From positions 1-44,939 of the forward strand of contig JABBAP010000056.1 of NCBI GenBank assembly GCA_018607905.1: a stretch of DNA of 44,939 nt. Direction: 5' to 3'. The DNA comes from Paracoccaceae bacterium (GTDB taxonomy: Bacteria; Pseudomonadota; Alphaproteobacteria; Rhodobacterales; Rhodobacteraceae). Of this stretch, positions 8,848-17,226 are shown piece after piece (the stretch's first letter is position 1; each line of letters starts with the position of its first letter). Position numbers and translations under genes: made by a program. A model generated the notes under the pieces. That model worked only from the letters and a program-made list of their open reading frames with translations, had not been told where the DNA came from and made no database searches.

Positions 8848-9401
8848 CCGAAACCATCATCAACGTCATCCTGTTTACGATGCTGGTCACAACGGCCTTT
8901 GCGATCGTTCGCATGACCCGCCTTTTCGCGGTCGTCATGCTGTCAGGCGTGTTCTCCCTGCTTACCGCGATGCTGTTCGTCACACTCGATGCAGTAGACG
9001 TCGCCTTTACGGAGGCCGCAGTTGGCGCAGGTATCTCAACCGTACTGATGCTTGGCACCATCGCGCTCACCTCGCGCAGCACAAAGCCCTCAACCCGCTC
9101 CAACGCATTGCCACTGCTTTTGGTCACGCTCACAGGCGCAGTTCTGGTTTACGGCACACTTGATATGCCTACCTTTGGGGATCCAAATGCACCCGCACAG
9201 ACCCACCTCGCGCCGCACTATCTGAATGAAAGCATTACAGAAATTGATGTCCCGAACGTGGTCACCAGCATCCTAGCCAGCTATCGTGGCTTTGACACGC
9301 TTGGCGAAACCGCCGTGGTGTTCGCTGCGGGCATCGGCGTTCTGCTCATCCTATCTGGCCTGCGTCGTCGGCGCGAAGAAGAAGAGGAGGACGAGTCCTA
9401 A
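8844..9401 (+). CDS. MbhD/MbhE-like (DUF4040) Mrp antiporter subunit
   Basis: 185-residue membrane protein corresponding to the C-terminal MbhD plus MbhE part of canonical MrpA. The first half carries FAVVMLSGVFSLLTAMLFVT and AFTEAAVGAGISTVLMLGT, the DUF4040/MbhD signature. The second half carries NVVTSILASYRGFDTLGETAVV, the MbhE signature, with a final membrane helix and an acidic tail (REEEEEDES). In Bacillus-type operons this module is fused to the NuoL-like part of MrpA; here it is a separate gene, as in Mbh-type complexes. It overlaps mrpG by four bases and abuts mrpB (TAA then ATG). Confidence 0.85.
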   Translation: MTETIINVILFTMLVTTAFAIVRMTRLFAVVMLSGVFSLLTAMLFVTLDAVDVAFTEAAVGAGISTVLMLGTIALTSRSTKPSTRSNALPLLLVTLTGAVLVYGTLDMPTFGDPNAPAQTHLAPHYLNESITEIDVPNVVTSILASYRGFDTLGETAVVFAAGIGVLLILSGLRRRREEEEEDES

Positions 9402-9842
9402 ATGGAACATCACCTCATCCTGCGCGTTGTCACCAAACTGCTTGTCGGCACCATCATCCTGTTCGCGTTCTACGTCCAGTTCCATGGTGATTTTTCACCC
9501 GGTGGCGGCTTTCAAGCGGGCGTCATCATGGCCGTCGCTTTTATCCTCTACGGCCTCGTTTTTGGCCTAGACGCGGTGCAACAAGTCTTTCCGCCGTGGA
9601 TCGTGCACAAACTTGTCGCGCTCGGCGTGCTCGTTTACGCAGGTACAGGTATCTGGAACATGGTTTTGGGGTATGAATTTCTGCACTACGGCTCGCTAAA
9701 CCCTCATCACATGTCCCACGGTCAACACACGGGCATTATCTGGGTCGAAGCAGGGGTCGGTATTACCGTCACAGGCGTCATGATCGCAATCTTCTACGCA
9801 TTCGCAGGGCGCGCACCACGCCTTGGCGACGATGATTGGTAG
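9402..9842 (+). CDS. mrpB: Na+/H+ antiporter subunit B (MrpB/MnhB)
   Basis: 146-residue MnhB-domain protein with four membrane helices. Diagnostic sequence is FYVQFHGDFSPGGGFQAGV near residues 22-40, and GILVEAGV-like text appears as GIIWVEAGVGITVTG near the C-terminus. It forms part of the Mrp membrane complex. The ATG follows directly after the TAA of the preceding gene. Confidence 0.92.
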   Translation: MEHHLILRVVTKLLVGTIILFAFYVQFHGDFSPGGGFQAGVIMAVAFILYGLVFGLDAVQQVFPPWIVHKLVALGVLVYAGTGIWNMVLGYEFLHYGSLNPHHMSHGQHTGIIWVEAGVGITVTGVMIAIFYAFAGRAPRLGDDDW

Positions 9843-9848
9843 GGGCGT

Positions 9849-10286
9849 ATGACACTCGAATTCTTCCTCGGACACGTAAATTATTGGCTGTTCATCGTCT
9901 TGATGATGACGGGCTTTTACATTGTCGTGTCACGGGGCAACTACGTTAAGAAAATCGTCGGCCTGAACATCTTTCAGGTCGCAGTTTTCATGCTCTATAT
10001 TTCCATCGGCAAAGTCACGGGCGGTACAGCCCCGATCTTTCCAACCAACAGCCAAGGCAAGATCAAAATAGACCCTGAAATCGTCTACTCCAACCCGCTG
10101 CCACACGTCCTCATCCTCACGGCGATCGTTGTGGGCATCGCAACGACGTCGCTTGGCCTCGCACTGATCATCCGCATCCGCGAAGAATACGACACGATTG
10201 AAGAAGACGACATCTTAGAAATCGAAGCGGCAATGGCACAGGCTGAAAACGACGAACACGGCTCCGCTATGGGAGGCCGCGCATAA
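9849..10286 (+). CDS. mrpC: Na+/H+ antiporter subunit C (MrpC/MnhC, NuoK-like)
   Basis: 145-residue NuoK-like subunit with three membrane helices. The helix with IVGLNIFQVAVFMLYISIG and the following DPLPHVLILTAIVVGIA-like segment (here NPLPHVLILTAIVVGIA) are typical of MrpC. AGGGGCG just upstream of ATG 9849 serves as the ribosome site. The C-terminal 35 residues are acidic and cytosolic. The stop overlaps the next ATG by one base. Confidence 0.92.
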   Translation: MTLEFFLGHVNYWLFIVLMMTGFYIVVSRGNYVKKIVGLNIFQVAVFMLYISIGKVTGGTAPIFPTNSQGKIKIDPEIVYSNPLPHVLILTAIVVGIATTSLGLALIIRIREEYDTIEEDDILEIEAAMAQAENDEHGSAMGGRA

Positions 10287-11851
10287 TGGCCACCGCAGTC
10301 GAAGTTCATCACACCGCGCTTACGCTAAGGGATCACCTGCCGATCCTGCAAATTCTGATCCCGTTTTGCACCGCCCCCCTGATCGTGTTTTTAGGTTACA
10401 GATCATTGGCTTGGCCGATGGCTTTCATCTCATCTTTGCTGTCGCTCATCATCGCCACGATGCTGTTGATCCAAGTTTCCGATGGCAGTTACATCAGCTA
10501 TCACCTCGGCGGTTGGGCACCCCCCGTAGGCATTGAATACCGCGTCGATGCCGCCAACGCCTTCGTCCTATTCTTGATCAGCGCCACCGCAACCGTCGTG
10601 CTGCCTTTCGCGCTGTCCTCCGTCGCGCATGAAATCCCGTGCAAAAATCACGCGTTGTTTTACGCCTGCTTCATGCTCTGCGTCACGGGCCTCATGGGCG
10701 TGGTTATCACCGGCGATGCGTTCAACGTCTTCGTCTTCCTCGAGATTTCCTCGCTTTCCACCTACGTGCTCGTGTCCCAAGGCAGCTACCGCGACAAACG
10801 CGCCCTAACAGCCGCCTATGATTACCTCATCATGGGCACCATCGGCGCGACCTTTTTCGTGATCGGCATCGGCCTTTTGTACATGACCACTGGCACGCTC
10901 AACATGGCCGATATGGCGGATCGTTTGGTCGGGCAGGGCGGCAATCGCACGGTGCAAGCCGCCTTCGCGTTCATCGTTGTGGGCATGGGCCTCAAGGTGG
11001 CGATTTATCCGCTACACCTGTGGCTTCCGTCGGCCTACACCTACGCGCCCTCCGCCGTAACAACATTCCTCGCGGCCACCGCAACCAAGGCCGCGATCTA
11101 CGTCGTCTTGCGTTTTATGTTCACGGTTTTCCAACCCGATTTTGTCTTTGACACCCACATCCTCGTTTGGATCATCGGCCCCCTCGCGCTGTTGGCCATG
11201 TTCGCCGCCAGCCTGATTGCGATCTTCCAAACCGATTTCAAACGCATGCTGGCCTATTCCTCCATCGCGCAAATCGGCTACATGATGCTCGGCATCGCGA
11301 TGTTCTCCGTCACAGGCCTCACCGCAACGATGGTGCATCTGTTCAACCACGGCATAACCAAAGCCGTGTTGTTCATGGCCGTCGGCGCATTGGTTCTTCG
11401 CGCAGGCAGCACATTTTACGACCGGATTGAGGGCATGGGTCGCGCCATGCCGCTCACGGGTGCAGCGATTGTCATCGGTGGCCTATCCCTGATCGGCGTT
11501 CCCGGAACCGCAGGTTTCATCTCGAAATGGATGCTGGTACAAGCCGCGTTTGAAGGCGGCTATTGGTGGCTCGCGCTCATCATCGTCGCATCCTCTTTGC
11601 TGGCCGTCCTCTACGTTTGGCGCGTGGTCGAGGTTCTCTACCTCCACACCCCACACCCCGACGCCACCCACACAGAAGCGCCGCTTTTGATGATCGTTCC
11701 GATGTGGATCGCCGCCCTCGCGTGCCTTTACTTTGGCCTCGACACCCGCTTTATCCTAGATGCCGCCAGCACCGCCGCTGATGGCCTCATGGCTGGTTCC
11801 GCTGGCATGTCCGAAATCTCATCTGCAGCCGCCGCTGCGGCCGATCACTAG
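10286..11851 (+). CDS. mrpD: Proton-translocating antiporter subunit D (NuoL/M/N-like), first copy
   Basis: 521-residue polytopic protein of the Proton_antipo_M family (NuoN/MrpD-like), one of three such subunits in this operon. It contains the conserved glutamate helix VFVFLEISSLSTYVLVS, the lysine-bearing helix GLKVAIYPLHLWLPSAYTYAP and the KRMLAYSSIAQIGYMMLG segment, all hallmarks of the proton channel half-units of complex I and Mrp. The gene follows mrpC with a one-base overlap. Which of the three copies corresponds functionally to MrpD rather than MrpA cannot be settled by eye. Confidence 0.9.
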   Translation: MATAVEVHHTALTLRDHLPILQILIPFCTAPLIVFLGYRSLAWPMAFISSLLSLIIATMLLIQVSDGSYISYHLGGWAPPVGIEYRVDAANAFVLFLISATATVVLPFALSSVAHEIPCKNHALFYACFMLCVTGLMGVVITGDAFNVFVFLEISSLSTYVLVSQGSYRDKRALTAAYDYLIMGTIGATFFVIGIGLLYMTTGTLNMADMADRLVGQGGNRTVQAAFAFIVVGMGLKVAIYPLHLWLPSAYTYAPSAVTTFLAATATKAAIYVVLRFMFTVFQPDFVFDTHILVWIIGPLALLAMFAASLIAIFQTDFKRMLAYSSIAQIGYMMLGIAMFSVTGLTATMVHLFNHGITKAVLFMAVGALVLRAGSTFYDRIEGMGRAMPLTGAAIVIGGLSLIGVPGTAGFISKWMLVQAAFEGGYWWLALIIVASSLLAVLYVWRVVEVLYLHTPHPDATHTEAPLLMIVPMWIAALACLYFGLDTRFILDAASTAADGLMAGSAGMSEISSAAAAAADH

Positions 11852-11861
11852 GGCAGGGCAC

Positions 11862-13328
11862 ATGGAACTTTCAACCCTCATATTCGCCTCGATGGTCTTG
11901 CCGACACTGGCCATGTTCGCGAACTTGATTTTCGCGAAACAAGCCAACCTGCGCGACACAATCACCTTTGTCGCGGCCCTGTTAACCTTTGCCTGCGTCG
12001 TGGCGATCGCCGCCAAAGTTGGCAACACCACAACACCGCAAATCGTGCTGTTCGAAGTCTTCGCGAATGTGCCAATCGCCTTCAACGTCGAACCCCTCGG
12101 CCTGTTGTTCGCACTCGTAGCGTCGGGCCTCTGGATCGTCACGCACATCTACGCAATCGGCTACATGCGCGGCAATAATGAGAGCCACCACGCAAGGTTC
12201 TTTGGCTGTTTTGCAGGCGCAATCGCTGCCGCGCTCGGTATTGCGTGGTCCTCCAACATGTTCACGCTGTTCCTGTATTACGAAATCCTCACCATCAGCA
12301 CCTACCCACTGGTCGCTCACAAAGGAACTCCCGAGGCTATTCGCGGCGCGCGTACCTACCTCGGCATTCTGCTCGGCACCTCTATCGCTTTGCAACTCAC
12401 CGCCGTGATATGGACTTACACCCTTGCAGGCACCCTCGATTTCCAACTCGGCGGCATCCTGCGCGACAACATCTCGCCAACACTTCTGCCGATCCTGCTC
12501 GCGCTATACGCCTTTGGTATCGGCAAAGCCGCCTTGATGCCGTTCCACCGCTGGCTCCCCGCCGCGATGGTTGCGCCCACACCCGTTTCGGCACTTCTGC
12601 ACGCCGTTGCCGTTGTAAAAGCAGGCGTTTTCACCATGCTCAAGGTCGGTGTCTATATTTTCGGCATCGATTTCCTCGCAGAAACAGGCGCGTCTGACTG
12701 GCTGATGTGGCTCGCGGCCTACACAATCATCGCATCCTCCGTGATCGCGATGCAGCAGGATAACCTCAAGAAGCGTCTCGCCTATTCCACGGTGTCGCAA
12801 CTCAGCTACATCACCCTAGGCATGGCGCTGGCATCGCAAATGGCAGTGGTCGGCGGCGGCGTGCACATCGCCATGCACGCAATGGGTAAAATCACCCTGT
12901 TCATGTGCGCGGGCGCAATTTATGTGGCCACCCACAAAACCGAAATCTCCCAGATGACGGGCCTTGGGCGCACCATGCCCATCACCTTCGCCGCGTTCGG
13001 TATCGGGGCATTGTCCATCATCGGCCTGCCGCCGCTGGGCGGTTCATGGTCGAAATGGTTGCTCATGGTCGGCTCCGCAGATGCGGGCCACCAAATCATG
13101 ATCGCGGTGCTGATGATCTCGTCTCTCCTCAACGTCGCCTACCTGCTGCCCGTCATCGGGCGCGGCTTTTACCGCGACGACACCGCCAATCCCTACACAG
13201 GCATCAAAGAAGCCCCGCTTTTCTGCTGGCTCCCCCCCGCAGCAACCGCCATCGGTTGCCTCATTCTTTTCTTCACAGCAGGTTCAATCGTGGACTTCCT
13301 GATGCCCATCACAGGACTACCGCAATGA
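11862..13328 (+). CDS. Proton-translocating antiporter subunit (NuoL/M/N-like), second copy
   Basis: 488-residue polytopic Proton_antipo_M protein. Conserved elements are FTLFLYYEILTISTYPLVAH (key glutamate), FGIGKAALMPFHRWLPAAMVAP (key lysine) and KKRLAYSTVSQLSYITLG. The start is ATG 11862, just after AGGGCAGGGC, ten bases beyond the previous stop; a longer reading frame overlapping the previous gene is unlikely. The stop overlaps the ATG of the following unknown gene by four bases. It is expected to pair with the other two copies as a proton or cation path. Confidence 0.9.
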   Translation: MELSTLIFASMVLPTLAMFANLIFAKQANLRDTITFVAALLTFACVVAIAAKVGNTTTPQIVLFEVFANVPIAFNVEPLGLLFALVASGLWIVTHIYAIGYMRGNNESHHARFFGCFAGAIAAALGIAWSSNMFTLFLYYEILTISTYPLVAHKGTPEAIRGARTYLGILLGTSIALQLTAVIWTYTLAGTLDFQLGGILRDNISPTLLPILLALYAFGIGKAALMPFHRWLPAAMVAPTPVSALLHAVAVVKAGVFTMLKVGVYIFGIDFLAETGASDWLMWLAAYTIIASSVIAMQQDNLKKRLAYSTVSQLSYITLGMALASQMAVVGGGVHIAMHAMGKITLFMCAGAIYVATHKTEISQMTGLGRTMPITFAAFGIGALSIIGLPPLGGSWSKWLLMVGSADAGHQIMIAVLMISSLLNVAYLLPVIGRGFYRDDTANPYTGIKEAPLFCWLPPAATAIGCLILFFTAGSIVDFLMPITGLPQ

Positions 13329-13645
13329 CAAATCTGCCAGACCGCCCCAGACCTTCAGAAACACAAGAGACTTACGTCGCAAGACTGAATGGAGAAGGTT
13401 TCCGTGAACTCTACATAAGAAAAGCTCTGCGAACACATTTTAGTTTGAGCATTGAACAGGTTATTGAAGCTTGTAATCAAGCGCCTCAAGCAAGAGAACT
13501 TGAGATTCGAAAGCTAAGAGAAACCTTTCCTAATTTAAACGAAAACCGCTTGGCATGGCGTATTTCGCGCTCCCTCACAATCCCGAAAGAAGACGCGCTG
13601 ACTTGGTCCCAAACCATCCTTGCAGGCGAAGAAGGGCAGGGCTGA
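13325..13645 (+). CDS. Uncharacterised 106-residue protein inside the Mrp operon
   Basis: I do not recognise this protein. It starts at an ATG that overlaps the stop of the second NuoL/M/N-like gene (ATGA) and ends one base before the next ATG, so it is embedded in the operon. It is soluble and mixed-charge, with no membrane helix or signal. The sequence suggests helical segments (YVARLNGEGFRELYIRKALR, SIEQVIEACNQAPQARELEI, then NENRLAWRISRSLTI). Its first two thirds are visibly richer in A and T and use AGA/AAA/TTA codons unlike the C-rich codons of its neighbours. This suggests later insertion of the gene into an older operon. A regulatory or assembly role for the antiporter is only inference. 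Confidence 0.75.
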   Translation: MTNLPDRPRPSETQETYVARLNGEGFRELYIRKALRTHFSLSIEQVIEACNQAPQARELEIRKLRETFPNLNENRLAWRISRSLTIPKEDALTWSQTILAGEEGQG

Positions 13646-13646
13646 C

Positions 13647-13988
13647 ATGGCGAACCACCCTGAACCCAAAATGAACGCACTCGCGCAGTTCTACCACCTA
13701 AGTGCCCGCAAAGGCGCGCCTACAGTCCTGCTCGGCGTGCTAACGCTGGCCTGCGCGCTCGTGCTTGCGCTCGATGTGATCTACGTCAAACACGAGAAAG
13801 TTGAGATGGCCAACGCCTTCGGCTTCTACGCCTACTACGGCTTCGCGTGTTTCACCTTCATCATTTTTGCCGCCCTGTTCCTGCGCGAAATCATCCGCCG
13901 ACGCGAAGATTACTACGGCGACCAAGACATTAACGCAGAGCAAACCCCAGAACACATGCTGGAAAGGAAGACCTTTGATGGGCTTTGA
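13647..13988 (+). CDS. Small membrane protein of the Mrp operon
   Basis: 113-residue protein with two predicted membrane helices, about residues 26-47 (VLLGVLTLACALVLALDVIY) and 58-82 (AFGFYAYYGFACFTFIIFAA). A charged cytosolic tail beginning REIIRRREDYYGDQD follows. No family is recognised. The ATG at 13647 follows the stop of the 106-residue gene, with AGGGCAGGG upstream. The end overlaps the next antiporter gene by 11 bases. Its size and topology suit an accessory subunit of the complex, which is inference from position alone. Confidence 0.85.
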   Translation: MANHPEPKMNALAQFYHLSARKGAPTVLLGVLTLACALVLALDVIYVKHEKVEMANAFGFYAYYGFACFTFIIFAALFLREIIRRREDYYGDQDINAEQTPEHMLERKTFDGL

Positions 13989-15675
13989 TCAAATTCCAGC
14001 CGCGTTCTATTTCTTCGCCGCAGCGCTCGCCGTTCCCTTCATCCCCAAGGGCTGGCCGCGCGGCGCACTCATGCTCGCCATCCCAATCCTCGTCGCCTAC
14101 AACATCTGGCAAATGGGTTTTGGCACCTTCGCGACCATGCCGTTCATGGGCTTCGATCTAGAACTCATGCGCGTTGATAGCCTGTCGCGCGTCTTCACCC
14201 TCATCTTCTGTCTCGCTGCGTTCTTGGGCAACCTCTACGCTTGGCACCTAAAAGACACCGTCCAACAAGTCGCCGCACTCCTATACGCAGGTTCCGCCAT
14301 CGGCGCATGCCTCGCGGGCGACCTCATCACGCTGTTCTTCTACTGGGAAGGCACGGCCCTCGCCTCCGTCTTCCTGATCTGGGCACGGGGCACACAAGGG
14401 GCCTACAACACAGGCATGCGCTACCTGCTGATCCAAATCGGATCGGGGGTCATCCTCATCGCAGGCGTCGTGCTGTTCTACCGTGAAAGCGGCTCCATCG
14501 CCTTTGAAAACATGACGCTGGGCAGCCTTGGCACGTGGCTCATCTTCCTGTCCTTCGGCATCAAGGCCGCATTCCCATTGCTGCACAACTGGCTCCAAGA
14601 CAGCTATCCCGCCGCCACCGTCACTGGTACCGTGATCCTTTCGGCCTTCACCACAAAACTCGCGATCTACGCCCTTGCGCGCGGCTTTGCGGGCACGGAA
14701 ATCCTGATCTACATCGGCGCGATCATGACCCTGTTTCCGATCTTCTTCGCCGAGATTGAAAACGACCTGCGCAAAGTCCTCGCCTATTCCCTCAACAACC
14801 AGCTTGGCTTCATGGTTGTCGGCGTTGGCATCGGCTCTGAAATGGCGCTCAACGGCACCGCTGCCCACGCCTTCGTGCACATCTTGTACAAAGCATTGCT
14901 GTTCATGTCCGTCGGCGCGGTCCTATTCCGCACCGGCACCTCCAAAGCCAGTGAACTCGGCGGCCTCTATCGTACCATGCCAATCACCGCCACGTTCTGC
15001 CTGATTGGTGCCGCCAGCATCTCCGCATTCCCGCTGTTCTCTGGCTTCATCGCCAAATCCCTGATCCTGTCCGAGGCCGCCTACAAGCACTACGATTTCA
15101 TCTGGCTGATCCTCGTCTTCGCCTCCGCAGGGGTGCTCTCGCACTCTGGCATCAAGATCCCGTTCTTCACCTTCTTCGCCCACGACAGCGGCAAACGCCC
15201 GGCAGAGGCCCCCGCCCACATGCTCCTCGCAATGGGCATCACCGCCGCGCTCTGTATCTTTATCGGCGTCGTCCCGAACGCGCTCTATTCGATCCTGCCC
15301 TACGCGGTGGATTACGAGCCCTACACAATCGCCCACGTCGTCGGCCAGCTGCAACTTCTGCTGTTCGCACTCCTCGCCTTTGGCATCCTGTTCCGCATCG
15401 GCATGCACCCCCCCGAGGTCCGCGCAACCAACCTAGACACCGATTGGCTCTACCGCAAAATGGCCCCAAGCGTTGTGCTCACCTGCGCACGCGGCGTCGC
15501 CATCATCTGGACGTATTGCGCTGACCTAACCCTGTCCAAACTCTGGAAACTAACCGAGCGTCTCTACCGCACCCACGGCCCCGAAGGCCGCATGGCCCGC
15601 GTCTGGCCCACAGGTTCGATGGTGTTGTGGCTGGCAGTGATCTTGGCCGCAGCGTTGTTGGTGAACTTTATTTGA
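13978..15675 (+). CDS. Proton-translocating antiporter subunit (NuoL/MrpA-like), third copy
   Basis: 565-residue polytopic Proton_antipo_M protein, the longest of the three. It contains LFFYWEGTALASVFLIWA (key glutamate), FGIKAAFPLLHNWLQDSYPA (key lysine) and NDLRKVLAYSLNNQLGFMVV. After the core there is a C-terminal extension with a further segment near residues 505-545 and a last helix WLAVILAAALLVNFI, reminiscent of the NuoL/MrpA lateral region. ATG 13978 has GGAAAGGAAG upstream and overlaps the previous gene. It ends the operon. It may take the place of the NuoL-like half of MrpA, whose MbhD/MbhE half is the separate gene at 8844. Confidence 0.9.
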   Translation: MGFDQIPAAFYFFAAALAVPFIPKGWPRGALMLAIPILVAYNIWQMGFGTFATMPFMGFDLELMRVDSLSRVFTLIFCLAAFLGNLYAWHLKDTVQQVAALLYAGSAIGACLAGDLITLFFYWEGTALASVFLIWARGTQGAYNTGMRYLLIQIGSGVILIAGVVLFYRESGSIAFENMTLGSLGTWLIFLSFGIKAAFPLLHNWLQDSYPAATVTGTVILSAFTTKLAIYALARGFAGTEILIYIGAIMTLFPIFFAEIENDLRKVLAYSLNNQLGFMVVGVGIGSEMALNGTAAHAFVHILYKALLFMSVGAVLFRTGTSKASELGGLYRTMPITATFCLIGAASISAFPLFSGFIAKSLILSEAAYKHYDFIWLILVFASAGVLSHSGIKIPFFTFFAHDSGKRPAEAPAHMLLAMGITAALCIFIGVVPNALYSILPYAVDYEPYTIAHVVGQLQLLLFALLAFGILFRIGMHPPEVRATNLDTDWLYRKMAPSVVLTCARGVAIIWTYCADLTLSKLWKLTERLYRTHGPEGRMARVWPTGSMVLWLAVILAAALLVNFI

Positions 15676-15758
15676 ATGTGAGTGCGATCGCAAACCCGCG
15701 GGAAGGCGATCCAACGGAAATGATAAACCACTGTTATCTTACACGTTGGGATTTCTAA

Positions 15759-16268
15759 ATGAAGTTACAAATTTTACTCTTGTTTGTGATCTTAGGCCAA
15801 TTTTCTGGTTCCAAATTAGATGCACAGCAAATCGATCTTGAAGTACCATTTCGTCAAAGTGTTGGGCGGCCACTGAATTTTGAAGTGGTCAGCGCAATCA
15901 ATGGGTTCAGCGACAGCCTACGGAAAGTCGACAAGCATTCAGTTCTTGATTTTAGCTCCGAGAAGCTTGGTTATGGAAGTGATGTTATCTTCTTTCTTCT
16001 TCCCACTTGGTCTGACGTAAGCTTGGTGCCAAAAGCAGACGGCATTGAGGCCATCCTCGCAGACGTTTCTCAAACGAGCGATAATAAAACTCTTGTCGTA
16101 CACGCAATTGCATTGGAAGATGAGCGCGGACACCGTGATGTTCTGCTCATGTTTTTCAATTTAGCTCAATTCAAAGACGTTACTATTGATTGCCTAGCAG
16201 AAAGGGCTTTGATGAAGTTAAGAACTGGGCCTTTGGCACCATTACCTAATTTAAGCCATTGCACTTAA
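15759..16268 (+). CDS. Unknown exported protein
   Basis: 169-residue protein that I do not recognise. The N-terminus MKLQILLLFVILGQFSGSKL is a plausible signal peptide with cleavage after LDAQ. The mature part is about 145 residues, mixed alpha/beta in character, with two cysteines near the C-terminus (DCLAERALM... and the final HCT) that could form a disulfide. TTGGGA lies about eight bases before the ATG. Base composition is more AT-rich than the antiporter genes, suggesting a different origin. It stands alone between the Mrp operon and a convergent acyltransferase gene. Confidence 0.7.
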   Translation: MKLQILLLFVILGQFSGSKLDAQQIDLEVPFRQSVGRPLNFEVVSAINGFSDSLRKVDKHSVLDFSSEKLGYGSDVIFFLLPTWSDVSLVPKADGIEAILADVSQTSDNKTLVVHAIALEDERGHRDVLLMFFNLAQFKDVTIDCLAERALMKLRTGPLAPLPNLSHCT

Positions 16269-16301
16269 AGAAAGCGGTTTTGTACGCACGCATGAAAGAG
16301 C

Positions 16302-16341
16302 CCAAGTTTGACAGGTACGCTACAACTGCTCCCACAAACCT
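16302..16341 (+). repeat. Imperfect 40-bp direct repeat, copy 1
   Basis: The first 17 bases (16302-16318, CCAAGTTTGACAGGTAC) are identical to 17172-17188, and about 16 of the next 23 also match. The copy ends over the stop codon of the DUF374 gene. The pair brackets that gene. Confidence 0.7.
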
Positions 16342-17023
16342 ACATCCGCGCACAGGCCACATCGCTGGCATCTGTAACCGCATTCAGTGCGGCCTCTAGG
16401 TCCACGCGCAGCGCTTCGTATTCGGCATCTGTACCCTTGCGCGGGATCGGTTGCGCCCACTCCTCACAGGTGAAAACGCCCTTTGTGAACGGCTTTGGCA
16501 CCATGTTTTTATCCCATGTGGGCAGCAAGAAGGCACCCCGCGAGGCATAACTTACGACAAAAATACGCTTGCCAGATACACGCCCCCAAATCAGCGGCAC
16601 ATTTGAAGATTTGCGCGCCGGGCCACGGGGGCCATCCGCTGCAATCCCGATGGAAAAACCGTCCTGAATGCGCCCCAGAACTTCGCGTGATAACGCGACA
16701 TGGCGCTTGTGGCTCGACATCGAAACATTTTCAAAACCAAAGCGGTTCAGCAGTTTCCCAATCATCGTCCCCCCCCGCCCAGTGGAGGTCAGCGTGCAGA
16801 ATTTACCCAGCGACACGTCAAACATGTAGGGCGACATCACCAGCCGTTGGTGCCACAAAACAAAGATGACCGGCTCGCCGCTTTTCACGGCCTCGTCCAT
16901 CGCTTCAAACCCGATCCGCTGCCACTTGGATGTGCGATACGCAAAGCGCAGATAGCCCGAAATCAACCCCGTGACACAGCGCGCATAGGCTTCGCTATCA
17001 ATAATTTTTCTGCGCAAACTCAC
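16340..17023 (-). CDS. DUF374 lysophospholipid acyltransferase family protein
   Basis: 227-residue protein of the DUF374 family, related to the lipid A/glycerophospholipid acyltransferases. The motif FVLWHQRLVMSP (residues about 55-66) carries an HQ in place of the HxxxxD of classical acyltransferases, as is normal in DUF374. SSHKRHVALSREVL and SIGIAADGPRGPA are the other family signatures. It probably acts at the inner membrane on a lipid or KDO-lipid substrate; the exact substrate is not known. It is a single gene on the minus strand, converging with the exported protein at 15759 and diverging from the small gene at 17227. Confidence 0.85.
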   Translation of the reverse strand: MSLRRKIIDSEAYARCVTGLISGYLRFAYRTSKWQRIGFEAMDEAVKSGEPVIFVLWHQRLVMSPYMFDVSLGKFCTLTSTGRGGTMIGKLLNRFGFENVSMSSHKRHVALSREVLGRIQDGFSIGIAADGPRGPARKSSNVPLIWGRVSGKRIFVVSYASRGAFLLPTWDKNMVPKPFTKGVFTCEEWAQPIPRKGTDAEYEALRVDLEAALNAVTDASDVACARM

Positions 17024-17171
17024 GTGGGTGTCCGATCTGTAAAGGGGCAGAACCGCTCGGGTTCAAACATCACGCGCTAGCTATCACCAATCCTTTGAAA
17101 AGAGAACACAGTTCAACACACAAACCCCTTGGATTGCCGAATGCCCGCGCTTTAATGCTGGCCTTCCCACG

Positions 17172-17211
17172 CCAAGTTTGACAGGTACACCACACCTGCG
17201 CCCCTAAACTT
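17172..17211 (+). repeat. Imperfect 40-bp direct repeat, copy 2
   Basis: Second copy of the repeat at 16302-16341. It contains TTTGACA and ends just before the Shine-Dalgarno (TTGAGGA) of the 50-residue gene at 17227, so it probably carries that gene's promoter. Confidence 0.7.
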
Positions 17212-17226
17212 GAGGACGACCAGACC

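Noticed and set aside
12905-13645. 246-codon frame that would make the 106-residue gene much longer
   Set aside because: Its first 140 codons are the shadow of the second antiporter gene; the ATG at 13325 that overlaps the previous stop is the natural start.
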